From the NCBI GenBank assembly GCA_020725865.1, contig DYEC01000004.1, positions 124,001 to 188,000 of the forward strand: a stretch of DNA of 64,000 nucleotides, in the 5' to 3' direction. The DNA is from Anaerolinea sp. GTDB taxonomy: Bacteria > Chloroflexota > Anaerolineae > Anaerolineales > Anaerolineaceae. Both the position numbers and the translations under genes were made by a program. Below the pieces are notes generated by a model that made no database searches, had not been told where the DNA came from, and worked only from the letters and a program-made list of their open reading frames with translations. Below, in pieces: positions 55,253-64,000 of this stretch; the first letter of the stretch is position 1, and each line of letters opens with the position of its first letter.

Positions 55253-56263
55253 ATGGATTGGAACGATAAAGTTGTTTTGGTTACCGGCGGTACCGGTTCA
55301 TTTGGAAAAAAGTTTATTCAAATCATGCTCAAGGAATATCACCCGGCAAAACTGATTGTTTACAGCCGGGATGAATTAAAGCAGCATGAAATGCGCGTAT
55401 CTGGATTTGATCATCCCAGTCTGCGCTATTTTATTGGCGATGTGCGTGATCTTTCTCGTCTGGAGCGCGCTTTTCAAGGGGTGGATATTGTGATTCACGC
55501 AGCAGCATTAAAACAGGTGCCAGCCTGCGAGTATAACCCGATGGAAGCAATCAAGACCAATATACTTGGCAGCCAAAATGTTGTGGACGCTGCGTTGGAT
55601 GCCGGAGTCAAACGGGTGGTAGCTTTGAGTACGGATAAGGCGGTGAACCCGGTTAACCTCTATGGCGCAACCAAACTAGCGGCTGAAAAACTATTTGTTC
55701 AGTCCAATGCGTATGCCGGCGGCAAAGCAACCCGTTTTGCCTGTGTCCGTTACGGAAATGTGGTGGGCAGCCGGGGGAGCGTGGTACCGGTGTTCTTAAA
55801 GCAGCGGGCGAGCAATGGAAAATTGACTATCACAGATGAGCGAATGACCCGCTTTTGGATTTCACTGGAACAAGGAGCGCGCTTTGTGATCCGGTGTGCC
55901 GAGCAAATGCACGGCGGCGAAGTATTTGTGCCCAAGATTCCCAGTATGTCGATTGTGGATTTAGCCCGCGCAGTTGCACCGGATGCAGAGTTGAATGTAA
56001 TCGGTATTCGACCGGGGGAAAAACTCCATGAGGTATTGATTTCGGAAGACGAGGCGCGCTCGACGGTTGAGCTGGATGATATGTTTGTTGTCATGCCGGC
56101 TGAGGCGCTCTGGTTTGGGCGCGAATGGGAGAAAGTGGGCAAGCCCTTGCCGGATGGTTTCCGCTACGCCAGCAATAGTAACCCGCAGTGGTTAAGCATC
56201 GAAGATATCCGCAAGATGATTGAACCCATTGAAACCGAATACGAACAGGGTGCGATTGCATGA
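55253..56263 (+). CDS. pseB: UDP-GlcNAc 4,6-dehydratase (inverting), PseB/FnlA type
   Basis: 336 residues. NAD site VTGGTGSFGKKF, then VYSRDELKQHEMR, STDKAVNPVNLYGATKLAAEKLF with the catalytic Tyr-x3-Lys variant, and the C-terminal DGFRYASNSNPQWL that marks PseB. It makes the 4-keto-6-deoxy-L-arabino sugar from UDP-GlcNAc, the first step for pseudaminic acid or, with a reductase, L-FucNAc. The next gene is an RmlD-like reductase, which keeps the second route open. Confidence 0.88.
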   Translation: MDWNDKVVLVTGGTGSFGKKFIQIMLKEYHPAKLIVYSRDELKQHEMRVSGFDHPSLRYFIGDVRDLSRLERAFQGVDIVIHAAALKQVPACEYNPMEAIKTNILGSQNVVDAALDAGVKRVVALSTDKAVNPVNLYGATKLAAEKLFVQSNAYAGGKATRFACVRYGNVVGSRGSVVPVFLKQRASNGKLTITDERMTRFWISLEQGARFVIRCAEQMHGGEVFVPKIPSMSIVDLARAVAPDAELNVIGIRPGEKLHEVLISEDEARSTVELDDMFVVMPAEALWFGREWEKVGKPLPDGFRYASNSNPQWLSIEDIRKMIEPIETEYEQGAIA

Positions 56264-57177
56264 CGCGTTTTCTGGTGACGGGTGCCAGTGGTCTGCTCGG
56301 GTTGAATTTTGCGCTTCGTTTTGGCGAACAACACGAGATTATCGGGGTTGTCCACCAAAACCGGTTGCGTAACGTGCCTTTTCAAGTCCTGCAGGCTGAT
56401 TTAACCCACCTTGGTGTTCTGCAAGCTCTGGTGGAGAAGGCGAATCCTGAAGTGATTCTGCATTGTGCGGCACTGGCAAATGTGGATACCTGTGAAAGCC
56501 AGAACGATCTGGCGTACCGCGTAAATGCTGAAGTGCCAGGTGAACTGGCAAAGATTGCCCGAGACACAGGTATTCATCTGGTGCATATTTCTACCGATGC
56601 GGTTTTTGATGGGGCGCGCGGCAATTACACGGAGGAAGATCAACCCAATCCGCAAAACACCTATGCACGTACCAAGCTGGCAGGTGAACAGGCAGTTCAA
56701 AACGCTAATCCTGATGCCCTGGTCGCTCGGGTGAATTTTTATGGCTGGAGTATAAGCGGGCAACGCAGTCTGGCGGAGCATTTTTTTTATAACCTTTCAG
56801 CCCGCAAACAAATGAAAGGCTTTACAGATGTATTTTTCTGCCCGCTTGAAGTCAATCATCTGGCTGAGATTTTAATGCGGCTGATTACCCTAAAGGCTTC
56901 CGGTGTATATCATGTCGCAAGCGGTGAGGCATTGAGCAAATATAATTTTGGGCAGCGGATTGCCCGGCGGTTTGGGTTGGATAGCTCTTTGATTCAGCCT
57001 GTATCTTGGAGAGAAGCCGGCCTGAAAGCCGCCCGCTCGCCGAATCTGACGCTGAACGTTGATAAACTGCGAAACACGCTGGACGATGAGCCACCCACGC
57101 AGGATCAGGGTTTGGAGCGTTTTTATCAGTTATTTTGTGCGGGGTACCCGCAGAGATTGCTGACTTTAAGACAGTGA
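56260..57177 (+). CDS. RmlD-like sugar-nucleotide reductase (SDR)
   Basis: 305 residues. NAD(P) site VTGASGLLGLNF, HCAALANVDTCE, STDAVFDGARG and catalytic YARTKLAGE match the dTDP-4-dehydrorhamnose reductase family. After PseB it may reduce a 4-keto-6-deoxy sugar (WbjC/FnlB-like role) rather than make rhamnose; no RmlABC genes are visible. Overlaps pseB by ATGA. Confidence 0.85.
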   Translation: MTRFLVTGASGLLGLNFALRFGEQHEIIGVVHQNRLRNVPFQVLQADLTHLGVLQALVEKANPEVILHCAALANVDTCESQNDLAYRVNAEVPGELAKIARDTGIHLVHISTDAVFDGARGNYTEEDQPNPQNTYARTKLAGEQAVQNANPDALVARVNFYGWSISGQRSLAEHFFYNLSARKQMKGFTDVFFCPLEVNHLAEILMRLITLKASGVYHVASGEALSKYNFGQRIARRFGLDSSLIQPVSWREAGLKAARSPNLTLNVDKLRNTLDDEPPTQDQGLERFYQLFCAGYPQRLLTLRQ

Positions 57178-57218
57178 TATCGCTCAATCTTATTACTCGA
57201 TGATAGAAGGAGGCAGCT

Positions 57219-58286
57219 ATGGAAATGAAAATTGCAGATCGTCTGATAGGGGAAAACCACCCGACTTATTTTGTCGCCGATATTGCTGCCAACCACGATG
57301 GCAGTCTGGAACGCGCTAAACTGTTGATACGGCTGGCAAAGGAAGCTGGCGCGGATGCTGCCAAGTTTCAAAACTTCCGCGCTCCAAAGATTGTCTCGGA
57401 TTACGGTTTTCGTCAGATGGGAGGACAGGTTTCCCATCAGGCAAGCTGGAAAAAATCCGTTTTTGAGGTGTATCAGGATGCTTCCATTCCCTTTGAATGG
57501 ACGCCGATATTGAAAGAAGAATGTGATAAAGTTGGTATTCACTATTTTTCTTCGCCGTATGATTTTGAGGCTACCGATTTTCTGGACCCTTACGTGCCAG
57601 CTTACAAGATCGGCTCGGGTGATATTACCTGGTTGGAAGAAGTCGAGCGGATTGCCCGCAAAGGCAAGCCGGTTTTGCTGGCGACGGGAGCTTCGGATAT
57701 TGGTGAAGTACAAAAAGCAGTCCGCCTGATTCTTTCCATCAACCCGCAACTGGTTTTGATGCAGTGCAATACCAATTACACCGCCAGTCTGGAAAACTTC
57801 AATCATATTCATCTGCGTGTGCTTGAAACCTACCGGACGATGTTCCCGCGGGTTATTTTAGGGCTTTCGGATCATACGCCGGGTCATGCGACAGTGCTTG
57901 GAGCTGTGGCACTGGGGGCACGTGTAATTGAAAAACACTTCACGGATGACAACAGCCGCGAAGGGCCAGACCACAAGTTTGCTATGAATCCGCAATCCTG
58001 GGCGGATATGGTGGAAAACACCAGACAACTGGAGCGTGCATTGGGCTCGCCGGATAAAGTGGTTGCCGAGAATGAAAAGGACACGGTGATTGTGCAACGT
58101 CGGTGTTTGCGAGCAGCACGCGATATTAAGGCTGGCGAGGTTTTCACGCGTGAGATGATTGACGTTCTGCGTCCCGCGACTCCGGGCGCAATCCAGCCGT
58201 ATGATATTCCGGCAGTAATTGGCTGCCGCGCGCTGGTGGATATTCCGGCAGGACGTGAATTAACCTGGAAAATGTTGGGTGAATAA
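57219..58286 (+). CDS. NeuB/SpsE-family nonulosonate synthase
   Basis: 355 residues. The TIM barrel has ADIAANHDGSLERAK, AAKFQNFRAPKI and EKHFTDDNSREGPDH, all NeuB-type. The C-terminal SAF domain (about 295-350) reads RDIKAGEVFTREMIDVLRP. It condenses PEP with a hexosamine derivative to a nine-carbon acid (Neu, Leg or Pse). GGAGG precedes ATG 57219. With the SpsF-like gene downstream the pair recalls spsE-spsF of Bacillus. Confidence 0.9.
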   Translation: MEMKIADRLIGENHPTYFVADIAANHDGSLERAKLLIRLAKEAGADAAKFQNFRAPKIVSDYGFRQMGGQVSHQASWKKSVFEVYQDASIPFEWTPILKEECDKVGIHYFSSPYDFEATDFLDPYVPAYKIGSGDITWLEEVERIARKGKPVLLATGASDIGEVQKAVRLILSINPQLVLMQCNTNYTASLENFNHIHLRVLETYRTMFPRVILGLSDHTPGHATVLGAVALGARVIEKHFTDDNSREGPDHKFAMNPQSWADMVENTRQLERALGSPDKVVAENEKDTVIVQRRCLRAARDIKAGEVFTREMIDVLRPATPGAIQPYDIPAVIGCRALVDIPAGRELTWKMLGE

Positions 58287-59399
58287 GTGCGTATTTTGTA
58301 TTTTGCCCGCGATTATACACCACACGACCATCGCTTTCTGAGCGCGGCTGCCGAAGCCGGACATCGGGTTTATCTTTTAAGGCTGGAAAGAGGAAGCCTG
58401 CAGCGTGAGGATCGGCCAGTCCCCTCACAGGTGGAACAGATTCACTGGAGCGGGGGACAGCAGCCTTTCCGTTGGCGTATGCTGGCGCACCTTTTGCCGG
58501 AATTGCGGGCAGTAATTCGGCGCCTGAAACCTGATTTGATCCACGCAGGGCCGATTCAGAAAACAGCTTTTCTGGCAGCATTGAGCGGTTTTCAGCCGCT
58601 GGTGAGCATGTCTTGGGGTTCTGATTTGCTTCTGGATGCTGACCGTAGTGGCTGGATGCGCCGCGTGACAGAATTCACCTTGAAGCGAACGACAGTCCTA
58701 ATGGGCGATTGTGAAGCGGTCAAACAAAAGGCTCATTCATTTGGATTTTCACCCGAACGGTTTGTTCTTTTTCCATGGGGAGTAGATTTACAGGTGTTTT
58801 CTCCGGGAGAAGACGACGGACTTCGCAAACGTCTTGGCTGGGAGCAGGCGTTTGTCCTGCTTTGTCTGCGGGCGTGGGAACCCCTGTATGGCGTAGATGT
58901 TGTAGTCAGGGCATTTGTTCAGGCAGCTGAGCAAATGCCGCAATTGCGCTTGATTTTGCTGGGTAGTGGCTCGCAGGCGGCTGAGTTGAGGCGTCATCTG
59001 CTGAATCACGGTGTGATGGAGCGGGTGTATTTCGGCGGGCAGGTTAGTAACCGTGAATTACCTCGTTTCTACCGCGCGGCTGATTTGTATGTGAGCGCGT
59101 CTCACAGCGATGGTTCTTCAGTTTCCCTGATGGAAGCATTAGCTTGCGGGAAGCCAGTGGTTGTTTCTGACATACCCGGTAACCGAGAATGGATTACGCC
59201 CGGGGAGCAGGGCTGGTTGTTCCCGGACGGGGATGTTGACGCGTTGGCTGTGCGCTTTCGGGAAGCTGTCTTCAATCTAAACCAGCTGATAACGATGGGC
59301 GCGACAGCGCGCCGGCTTGCTGAAGAACGTGCTGATTGGAAGCGCAACGCGGCGAAGATGCTGGAAGGTTATGAGCTGGCTTTGCGCCTGCATCATTGA
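58287..59399 (+). CDS. Family 4 glycosyltransferase
   Basis: 370 residues, GT-B fold. The acceptor domain opens MRILYFARDYTPHDHRFLSAA. The donor site reads YVSASHSDGSSVSLMEALACGKPVVVSD, with the E-x7-E motif of retaining transferases. Sugar unknown. GTG 58287 directly follows the previous stop. Confidence 0.9.
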   Translation: MRILYFARDYTPHDHRFLSAAAEAGHRVYLLRLERGSLQREDRPVPSQVEQIHWSGGQQPFRWRMLAHLLPELRAVIRRLKPDLIHAGPIQKTAFLAALSGFQPLVSMSWGSDLLLDADRSGWMRRVTEFTLKRTTVLMGDCEAVKQKAHSFGFSPERFVLFPWGVDLQVFSPGEDDGLRKRLGWEQAFVLLCLRAWEPLYGVDVVVRAFVQAAEQMPQLRLILLGSGSQAAELRRHLLNHGVMERVYFGGQVSNRELPRFYRAADLYVSASHSDGSSVSLMEALACGKPVVVSDIPGNREWITPGEQGWLFPDGDVDALAVRFREAVFNLNQLITMGATARRLAEERADWKRNAAKMLEGYELALRLHH

Positions 59400-59413
59400 T
59401 TAGAGGTATCTTT

Positions 59414-60193
59414 ATGACGAAATTGTATCCTCGTACAGTGGCGATTATTCAAGCCCGTATGGCTTCCAGCCGGCTGCCCGGCAAAGTGTTGCTCAATATT
59501 TCCGGGCAGCCTATGCTCGGTTGGGTGATGGAGCGGACCAGACGTGCGCGCCTTTTGGATGCGGTCGGGGTGGCAACAACATTCAATGAAAGTGATGATC
59601 CGATAGCAGAGTTTTGCCGGGCGCGCGGTTATTTAGTTTTCCGCGGAGATGAATTTGACGTGCTGGACCGTTACTATCAGGCAGCCCGTTTCTTTCAGGC
59701 TGAAGTAGTGGTGCGGATTACCGCAGATTGCCCATTGATTGACTGGAATGTGATTGACCACACCGTACGCATGTTTTTTGAGCATGGGGTGGATTTTGCC
59801 GCTAACCGCCTGCCGCCACCCTGGAAGCGAACCTATCCGATTGGATTAGACACAGAAGTCTGCACCTTTGCCGCGCTGGAACGTGCCTGGCTCGAGGCGA
59901 AAGAGCCGTTTGAACGTGAGCATGTCATGCCTTACCTGTATGATCAGGAAGGACGTTTCAGAGTGCTGGTTGTCAATCATGAACCCGATTACGGTATGTT
60001 GCGCTGGACGGTAGATACTCCCGAAGACCTGGAATTGATCCGCCGGGTATTTGCGTACTTTAAAGACAGGGATGATTTTGGCTGGTTGGAGGTGCTGAAA
60101 CTGTTTGAGCAGCATCCTGAACTGGCAGAGATTAATGCTCAGGTCCAGCACAAAACTGCTACTGATATAGATGAGCGCTTGATAAAACCATGA
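59414..60193 (+). CDS. SpsF-like cytidylyltransferase
   Basis: 259 residues from ATG 59414 (AGAGG ahead). AIIQARMASSRLPGKVL is the nucleotidyltransferase N-terminus, and RITADCPLIDWNVID holds the metal Asp. SpsF proteins are relatives of CMP-sialic-acid synthetases and likely make the CMP-activated form of the acid from the NeuB-like enzyme two genes before. Confidence 0.87.
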   Translation: MTKLYPRTVAIIQARMASSRLPGKVLLNISGQPMLGWVMERTRRARLLDAVGVATTFNESDDPIAEFCRARGYLVFRGDEFDVLDRYYQAARFFQAEVVVRITADCPLIDWNVIDHTVRMFFEHGVDFAANRLPPPWKRTYPIGLDTEVCTFAALERAWLEAKEPFEREHVMPYLYDQEGRFRVLVVNHEPDYGMLRWTVDTPEDLELIRRVFAYFKDRDDFGWLEVLKLFEQHPELAEINAQVQHKTATDIDERLIKP

Positions 60194-61122
60194 CTCTCTT
60201 GACAGTTTTCACTGCACCAAAGCCGTTTGTCAATCCACACATTGCGATGATTCAGCGCAATGCTATTCGCTCCTGGAAAGCTCTGGGCGCAGAAGTGGAT
60301 GTTATTCTGATGGGTGAGGAAACAGGGTTGGGCGAGGCGGCACAAGAGATGGGCGTTCGTCATATTGATCGAGTAGAGCGCAATGCTGCGGGTACGCCGC
60401 TGGTCAGCTCGTTATTTGAGCTGGCGCGTCACAACAGTGACAGCCCATTGTTGTTATATGTCAATGCGGATGTATTGTTGCTACCAGACGTTTTGGAAGC
60501 CGCCCGCCTGGTGATGGCACAGACAGAGAAGTTTCTGATCGTCGGCCAGCGCTGGGATCTAGATGTGCGCGAACCGCTGGGGTTTGAATTAGGATGGCAA
60601 ACGCGGTTGATAGAGCGTGTGCAGAAAAATGGGCAGCGTCATCCGCGAGGCGGTAGTGATTACTTTATTTTCCCGCGAGATTGTTTTACAACCATACCGC
60701 CGCTGGCGGTGGGTCGCGCCGGCTGGGATAACTGGATGATCTATGAAGGGCGACGGAATGGCTGGGCGGTTGTAGATGCCAGCGAGATGGTAATGGTTGT
60801 GCATCAGGATCATGATTACAGTCATTTGCCTGGGGGCAAGCCCCATTATCGTTTGCCTGAAACCTTTGAAAATGTCCGTGTTGGTGGCGGTAAACGAACC
60901 ATTTTTACCCTACTGGATACCAGTCATGTTTTGGTTAACGGTCGATTACAAAAGCCAAAATTTACTTGGGAGAAGTTCTGGCGCGAGGTGGAGATTTTCC
61001 CGCTTGTTTCACTGCACTCAATGTTACTGGGACAACTGACGTATGCACTGTTTCATCCTCAGAAGGCATACCGGGAATTTCGTGCCTGGCTGCGAGAACG
61101 TAATTCCGCTTCAGGGAGCTGA
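60190..61122 (+). CDS. GT-A-like protein of a surface-glycan cluster
   Basis: 310 residues with no TM helix. The opening MTLLTVFTAPKPFVNPHIAMIQ and the DxD-like LLYVNADVLLLPD (about 95-107) suggest a nucleotide-sugar transferase fold; GGSDYFIFPRD and GWDNWMIYEGRRNGW follow, as in proteins found with hypothetical glycosyltransferases. Overlaps spsF by ATGA. Activity is not proven by motif. Confidence 0.65.
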   Translation: MTLLTVFTAPKPFVNPHIAMIQRNAIRSWKALGAEVDVILMGEETGLGEAAQEMGVRHIDRVERNAAGTPLVSSLFELARHNSDSPLLLYVNADVLLLPDVLEAARLVMAQTEKFLIVGQRWDLDVREPLGFELGWQTRLIERVQKNGQRHPRGGSDYFIFPRDCFTTIPPLAVGRAGWDNWMIYEGRRNGWAVVDASEMVMVVHQDHDYSHLPGGKPHYRLPETFENVRVGGGKRTIFTLLDTSHVLVNGRLQKPKFTWEKFWREVEIFPLVSLHSMLLGQLTYALFHPQKAYREFRAWLRERNSASGS

Positions 61123-61124
61123 CA

Positions 61125-62081
61125 ATGCGCATCGGACAAAACCCTGCAAAGTTTGTTAAAGAAGTTGCCAGACCTGCCCGGGTCACCGTGACGGTGTTGA
61201 ATTACATTCCTTTTCTCAGCGGTTTTTATGCTGAGATGTTGGATGTGCTGAAGGCTTGTTTGGGAAGTATTTATGAAAATACCGATACAGAATATGACCT
61301 GCTTGTGTTTGATAACGGAAGCTGTGCTGAGGTCAAACAGTTCCTGATGGGCGAACACGAGGTGGGTCGGATTCAGTATCTGATTCTTTCGGAAAAGAAT
61401 CTGGGTAAGGGTGGCGCGTGGAATATCATTCTTGGCGGCGCCCCTGGGGAGATCATCGCCTATACTGATAACGATTGTTATTTTTATAGAGGCTGGCTGG
61501 AGCGCAGTCTGGAAATTCTGGAGACATTTCCGAATGTTGGCATGGTCACGGCAAGACCTTTCCGCACTCCGCCTGAGTTTTACAGCGCCACAGTTGCTTG
61601 GGGTGAACAGACGCCAGGGGTTACGGTAGAGCATGGTCATTTTATCCCCTTTGAGGTGTTCCGGGAATTTGACTTGAGTCTGGGACAAAGTGAGGAAGAA
61701 ATCCGCCAGCATTATGAAACCAGCGAAGATGTTCGTCTGACCTATAAAAATGTCAGTGCGATTGCAGGCAGCTCACACTGGCAATTTATGGCACGCAAAG
61801 AAGTTTTGCAACAGTTTCTTCCCTTCAGTATGGACCGCCCGATGGGACAGGTTCGCCAGCTTGACCGGCGAATGAATGAAGCCGGATATTTACGCCTGAT
61901 GCCGACTGAGCCGTTCGCGATGAACATGAGTAACACGCTGCGGAATATGCCGGGGTTTGTTTCACCCACGCATGCCACCCGCAAGCCTGTCCGGATGCAA
62001 AAACTGTTGGATTTTCCGCCTGTAAAGAAGGGACTGCTGTCCCTGTATGATGCAATTTTTCGTTGGTATTATGACCGATGA
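61125..62081 (+). CDS. Family 2 glycosyltransferase
   Basis: 318 residues, GT-A fold. VTVTVLNYIPFLSGFYAEML start, then LLVFDNGSCAEVKQFL, EKNLGKGGAWNIILGG and the metal site AYTDNDCYFYRGWLE. Probably adds one sugar of the repeat unit. Starts two bases after the previous stop. Confidence 0.85.
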   Translation: MRIGQNPAKFVKEVARPARVTVTVLNYIPFLSGFYAEMLDVLKACLGSIYENTDTEYDLLVFDNGSCAEVKQFLMGEHEVGRIQYLILSEKNLGKGGAWNIILGGAPGEIIAYTDNDCYFYRGWLERSLEILETFPNVGMVTARPFRTPPEFYSATVAWGEQTPGVTVEHGHFIPFEVFREFDLSLGQSEEEIRQHYETSEDVRLTYKNVSAIAGSSHWQFMARKEVLQQFLPFSMDRPMGQVRQLDRRMNEAGYLRLMPTEPFAMNMSNTLRNMPGFVSPTHATRKPVRMQKLLDFPPVKKGLLSLYDAIFRWYYDR

Positions 62082-62118
62082 TGAAACAATACTAGTTTTT
62101 ATAGAGGAATGAATAAGG

Positions 62119-63558
62119 ATGCCAAAACGCATTTTTATCAGTGCTGATCATGGTTTAGCCATCGTTTATTTTTTACAAAGCGAGGTATTGTCCACTATCC
62201 TGAAGGCAGGAGTTGAAGTGGTTTTATTAACGGATGATGGTTTGAAAGACCGGATCGAAAAGCGTTTTGGTCAGCCGGGATTGATCGTCGAAGGTCTGCG
62301 ACTGAAAGAAGCCCGCCGATATACACAGACCACCGCGCCAACGACGCAATGGTGGTTGCACTTTTTGCGTCGCGTGGGTGGTTCAAAGCGCATCAATACT
62401 GAGGCAATGGACAGCCACATCTGGCAGGTGGACTATGAAGCCACCGGGCGCCGCAAAACAGTAATGCCGTTGATGAAATTATTGGTTGGTCTGCTTCGCA
62501 ATTCAAAGGCTGCTCGGCAGGTGCTGGTTCGTTATCAAATGCGTTTTTCGCCACAGCTTTATACGGATTTGTTTGAAAAGTACCAGCCTGAATTGGTGGT
62601 TGCCAGCACATTGGGATGGCGGTTGGATCGCTTTTTGCTACGGCAGGCAGTTCAGCGCGGCATCCCGACCGCCGGCGTCATCGTGGGTTGGGACAATCCA
62701 AGTAGTTACAGTTTGCCCGGTGCGCCAGTGGATTGGGTGACCTGCTGGTCTGATATTCAAAAAGAGGAACTGGTGCTTGGTTCCGATTGGGACGCGCGGC
62801 GGGTACATGTTGGCGGTATCCCTTCTTATGATGGGTATTTCCGCCGCGAGTGGGTGATACCGCGCGAAGAGTACTTCCGGTTGCACAACCTCGACCTACA
62901 GCGCAAGCTGCTGGGGTATGCGTGTAGCTTTGTGACCTTTTCACCCAATTATCAGAATGTCGAAACATTGGCGCGTCTGGTATCGGGTAATCAACTATCA
63001 GCCCCGGCTCAGCTTTTGATCCGCCTGCATCCCAATCATTTTATGGATGAGCCGCTGTTTGCCGGCGAGCGCGAGAAAATTCGTCGGCTGGCGCGTGAGC
63101 TGCCTCATGTTCACGTAGTTGAACCGGTGCCGCTGGGTGGTGAACTGGGCTATTATTCTGGGGAAGACATGCCGGAAAAAACTTCGATGATGGCTTATTC
63201 AGATGTGTTTCTCACCGTTTATTCGACAATGGTGGTAGAAGCGGCAATCCATGACCGCCCGATTGTTAGCGTTTGTCTGGATGCACCGGGCGGCTGGAAT
63301 CAACCCGGTCGGTTTTCGCTGGCGTTGTCAAAGATTGGTGACTGGCCTACGCACCAACGTTTCCGTCAGGCGGGCGCCGGGCACGTGGCATTTAGTGAAG
63401 ACGAATTGCAGCAAGCGATTAACCTGTATCTTGACCACCCATCACTGGATCGGGAAAAGCGGCAGGCTTTTATTAAGGACGAAGTGACTTTTGTAGATGG
63501 CAGCGCTGGCAGGCGAACTGGAGAGTATTTGATTTCCAGGATAGGCAGACGCGCTTGA
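62119..63558 (+). CDS. GT-B-like surface-glycan protein
   Basis: 479 residues. The C-terminal half shows LLIRLHPNHF, then SDVFLTVYSTMVVEAAIHDRPIVSV, similar to CDP-glycerol glycerophosphotransferase or capsule transferase cores. The N-terminus (RIFISADHGLAIVYFLQSEVL) is like glycosyltransferases of UDP-GlcNAc-epimerase fold. It could add a sugar or a glycerol-phosphate. Distantly akin in layout to the gene at 52152. Confidence 0.65.
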   Translation: MPKRIFISADHGLAIVYFLQSEVLSTILKAGVEVVLLTDDGLKDRIEKRFGQPGLIVEGLRLKEARRYTQTTAPTTQWWLHFLRRVGGSKRINTEAMDSHIWQVDYEATGRRKTVMPLMKLLVGLLRNSKAARQVLVRYQMRFSPQLYTDLFEKYQPELVVASTLGWRLDRFLLRQAVQRGIPTAGVIVGWDNPSSYSLPGAPVDWVTCWSDIQKEELVLGSDWDARRVHVGGIPSYDGYFRREWVIPREEYFRLHNLDLQRKLLGYACSFVTFSPNYQNVETLARLVSGNQLSAPAQLLIRLHPNHFMDEPLFAGEREKIRRLARELPHVHVVEPVPLGGELGYYSGEDMPEKTSMMAYSDVFLTVYSTMVVEAAIHDRPIVSVCLDAPGGWNQPGRFSLALSKIGDWPTHQRFRQAGAGHVAFSEDELQQAINLYLDHPSLDREKRQAFIKDEVTFVDGSAGRRTGEYLISRIGRRA

Positions 63559-63608
63559 ACTATTGCTGTTCAGCCTGCTAAAGGCATTTGCGCTGAAAGG
63601 AGTGAGCG

Positions 63609-64000
63609 ATGCGTTTCTTGATTGCAGGGTATGGTTCTATCGGGCGGCGTCATCTACGTAATTTGCTTGCACTTGGTGAACATGACATTGTTTTGTACCG
63701 CACGCGCCGCAGCACACTACCTGAAGACGAGATTTTTGGTGTTCCGGTGGAGACTGATCTCTCGGCGGCATTAGCCCATCAGCCGGATGCGGTGATTGTG
63801 GCAAACCCGACGGCGCTTCATCTGGATATTGCCATTCCCGCCGCTCGTGCCGGCTGTCATCTGTTTTTGGAAAAGCCGATTTCGCATTCACTTGCGCGGG
63901 TTGAGGAACTGAGCGAAGCGCTCAAAGCTGGCGGCGGAAAAGTGCTGGTGGGGTTTCAGTTCCGTTTTCATCCGGGTTTGCGGCAGGTAAAGAACCTGCT
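63609..64000 (+). CDS. Gfo/Idh/MocA-family oxidoreductase, partial
   Basis: A frame from ATG 63609 (AAGGAG seven bases ahead) runs off the right edge; 130 residues are seen. NAD site IAGYGSIGRRH, then VIVANPTALHLDIAIPAA and FLEKPISHS, with the EKP lysine motif of the family. It would oxidise or reduce a sugar nucleotide in the same operon. The C-terminal substrate domain lies outside the window. Confidence 0.88.
   Translation, partial: MRFLIAGYGSIGRRHLRNLLALGEHDIVLYRTRRSTLPEDEIFGVPVETDLSAALAHQPDAVIVANPTALHLDIAIPAARAGCHLFLEKPISHSLARVEELSEALKAGGGKVLVGFQFRFHPGLRQVKNL

Noticed and set aside
57126-57812. A 228-residue minus-strand frame opposite the NeuB-like gene
   Set aside because: The NeuB-like gene shows clear catalytic motifs and a strong ribosome site; the antisense frame has no domain.

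Overview
The window looks like a piece of chromosome from a Chloroflexota bacterium, most likely class Anaerolineae. This is inferred from gene content and was not tested by a search. The supporting traits are a Tad/Flp pilus locus with a receiver-fused CpaE and no secretin, Thr/Pro-rich lipoprotein linkers, an MttB-type methyltransferase without an in-frame amber codon, a GAF/PAS class III cyclase, and a Ser/Thr kinase with an outside sensor region. Coding density is high and no gap exceeds 300 bases. I found no tRNA, rRNA, CRISPR array, transposase or phage gene.

Layout. 1-6.7 kb, minus strand: a partial PlsC acyltransferase, a giant hybrid histidine kinase, an SRAP/YedK DNA-protein crosslink protein and a short RsmI-like methylase. 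6.9-12.7 kb: adenylate cyclase, PfkB kinase, two small membrane proteins, TrmI, a CoA-type Nudix hydrolase and ribosomal protein L25. 12.9-20.4 kb: a lipoamide-dehydrogenase-like flavoprotein that lacks key catalytic residues, a Ser/Thr kinase, a membrane protein, an EamA transporter, Hpt and a DevAC/MacB-type ABC pair. 20.6-22.7 kb: a corrinoid protein and its MttB-family methyltransferase. 22.8-29.8 kb: a phosphate-binding-like lipoprotein, UppP, Tgt, an SLC13-type transporter, RecJ and a GT2 transferase. 29.9-37.5 kb, minus strand: a Tad locus read as flp, cpaB, cpaE, cpaF, tadB, tadC, followed by comF and long-form hpf. The pilin has its own strong promoter and is followed by a terminator ahead of cpaB.

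37.5-48.3 kb is mixed housekeeping: a membrane protein, a two-gene unit pairing an alpha-helical protein with an SPFH protein that ends in an excisionase-type helix-turn-helix, sucCD, a stand-alone acyl carrier protein with a dyad inside its promoter, a broken GNAT gene, an L,D-transpeptidase, a Thr/Pro-rich lipoprotein, an M32 carboxypeptidase and SerA. From 48.4 kb to the right edge lies one long plus-strand surface-polysaccharide operon. It opens with a winged-helix regulator whose promoter carries a perfect 17-bp palindrome, then encodes sugar-nucleotide enzymes (Fcl-like, PseB-like, RmlD-like, SpsE/NeuB-like, SpsF-like), a Wzm/Wzt exporter with a carbohydrate-binding tail, several glycosyltransferases, a methyltransferase, an acetyltransferase and a partial Gfo/Idh/MocA dehydrogenase. 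Many neighbours overlap by ATGA, so they are probably translated together.

The strongest leads for something new are the SPFH-HTH pair, the flavoprotein without its redox disulfide, and the operator-like dyads at the acp and polysaccharide-regulator promoters. No complete new defence or mobile system is visible.
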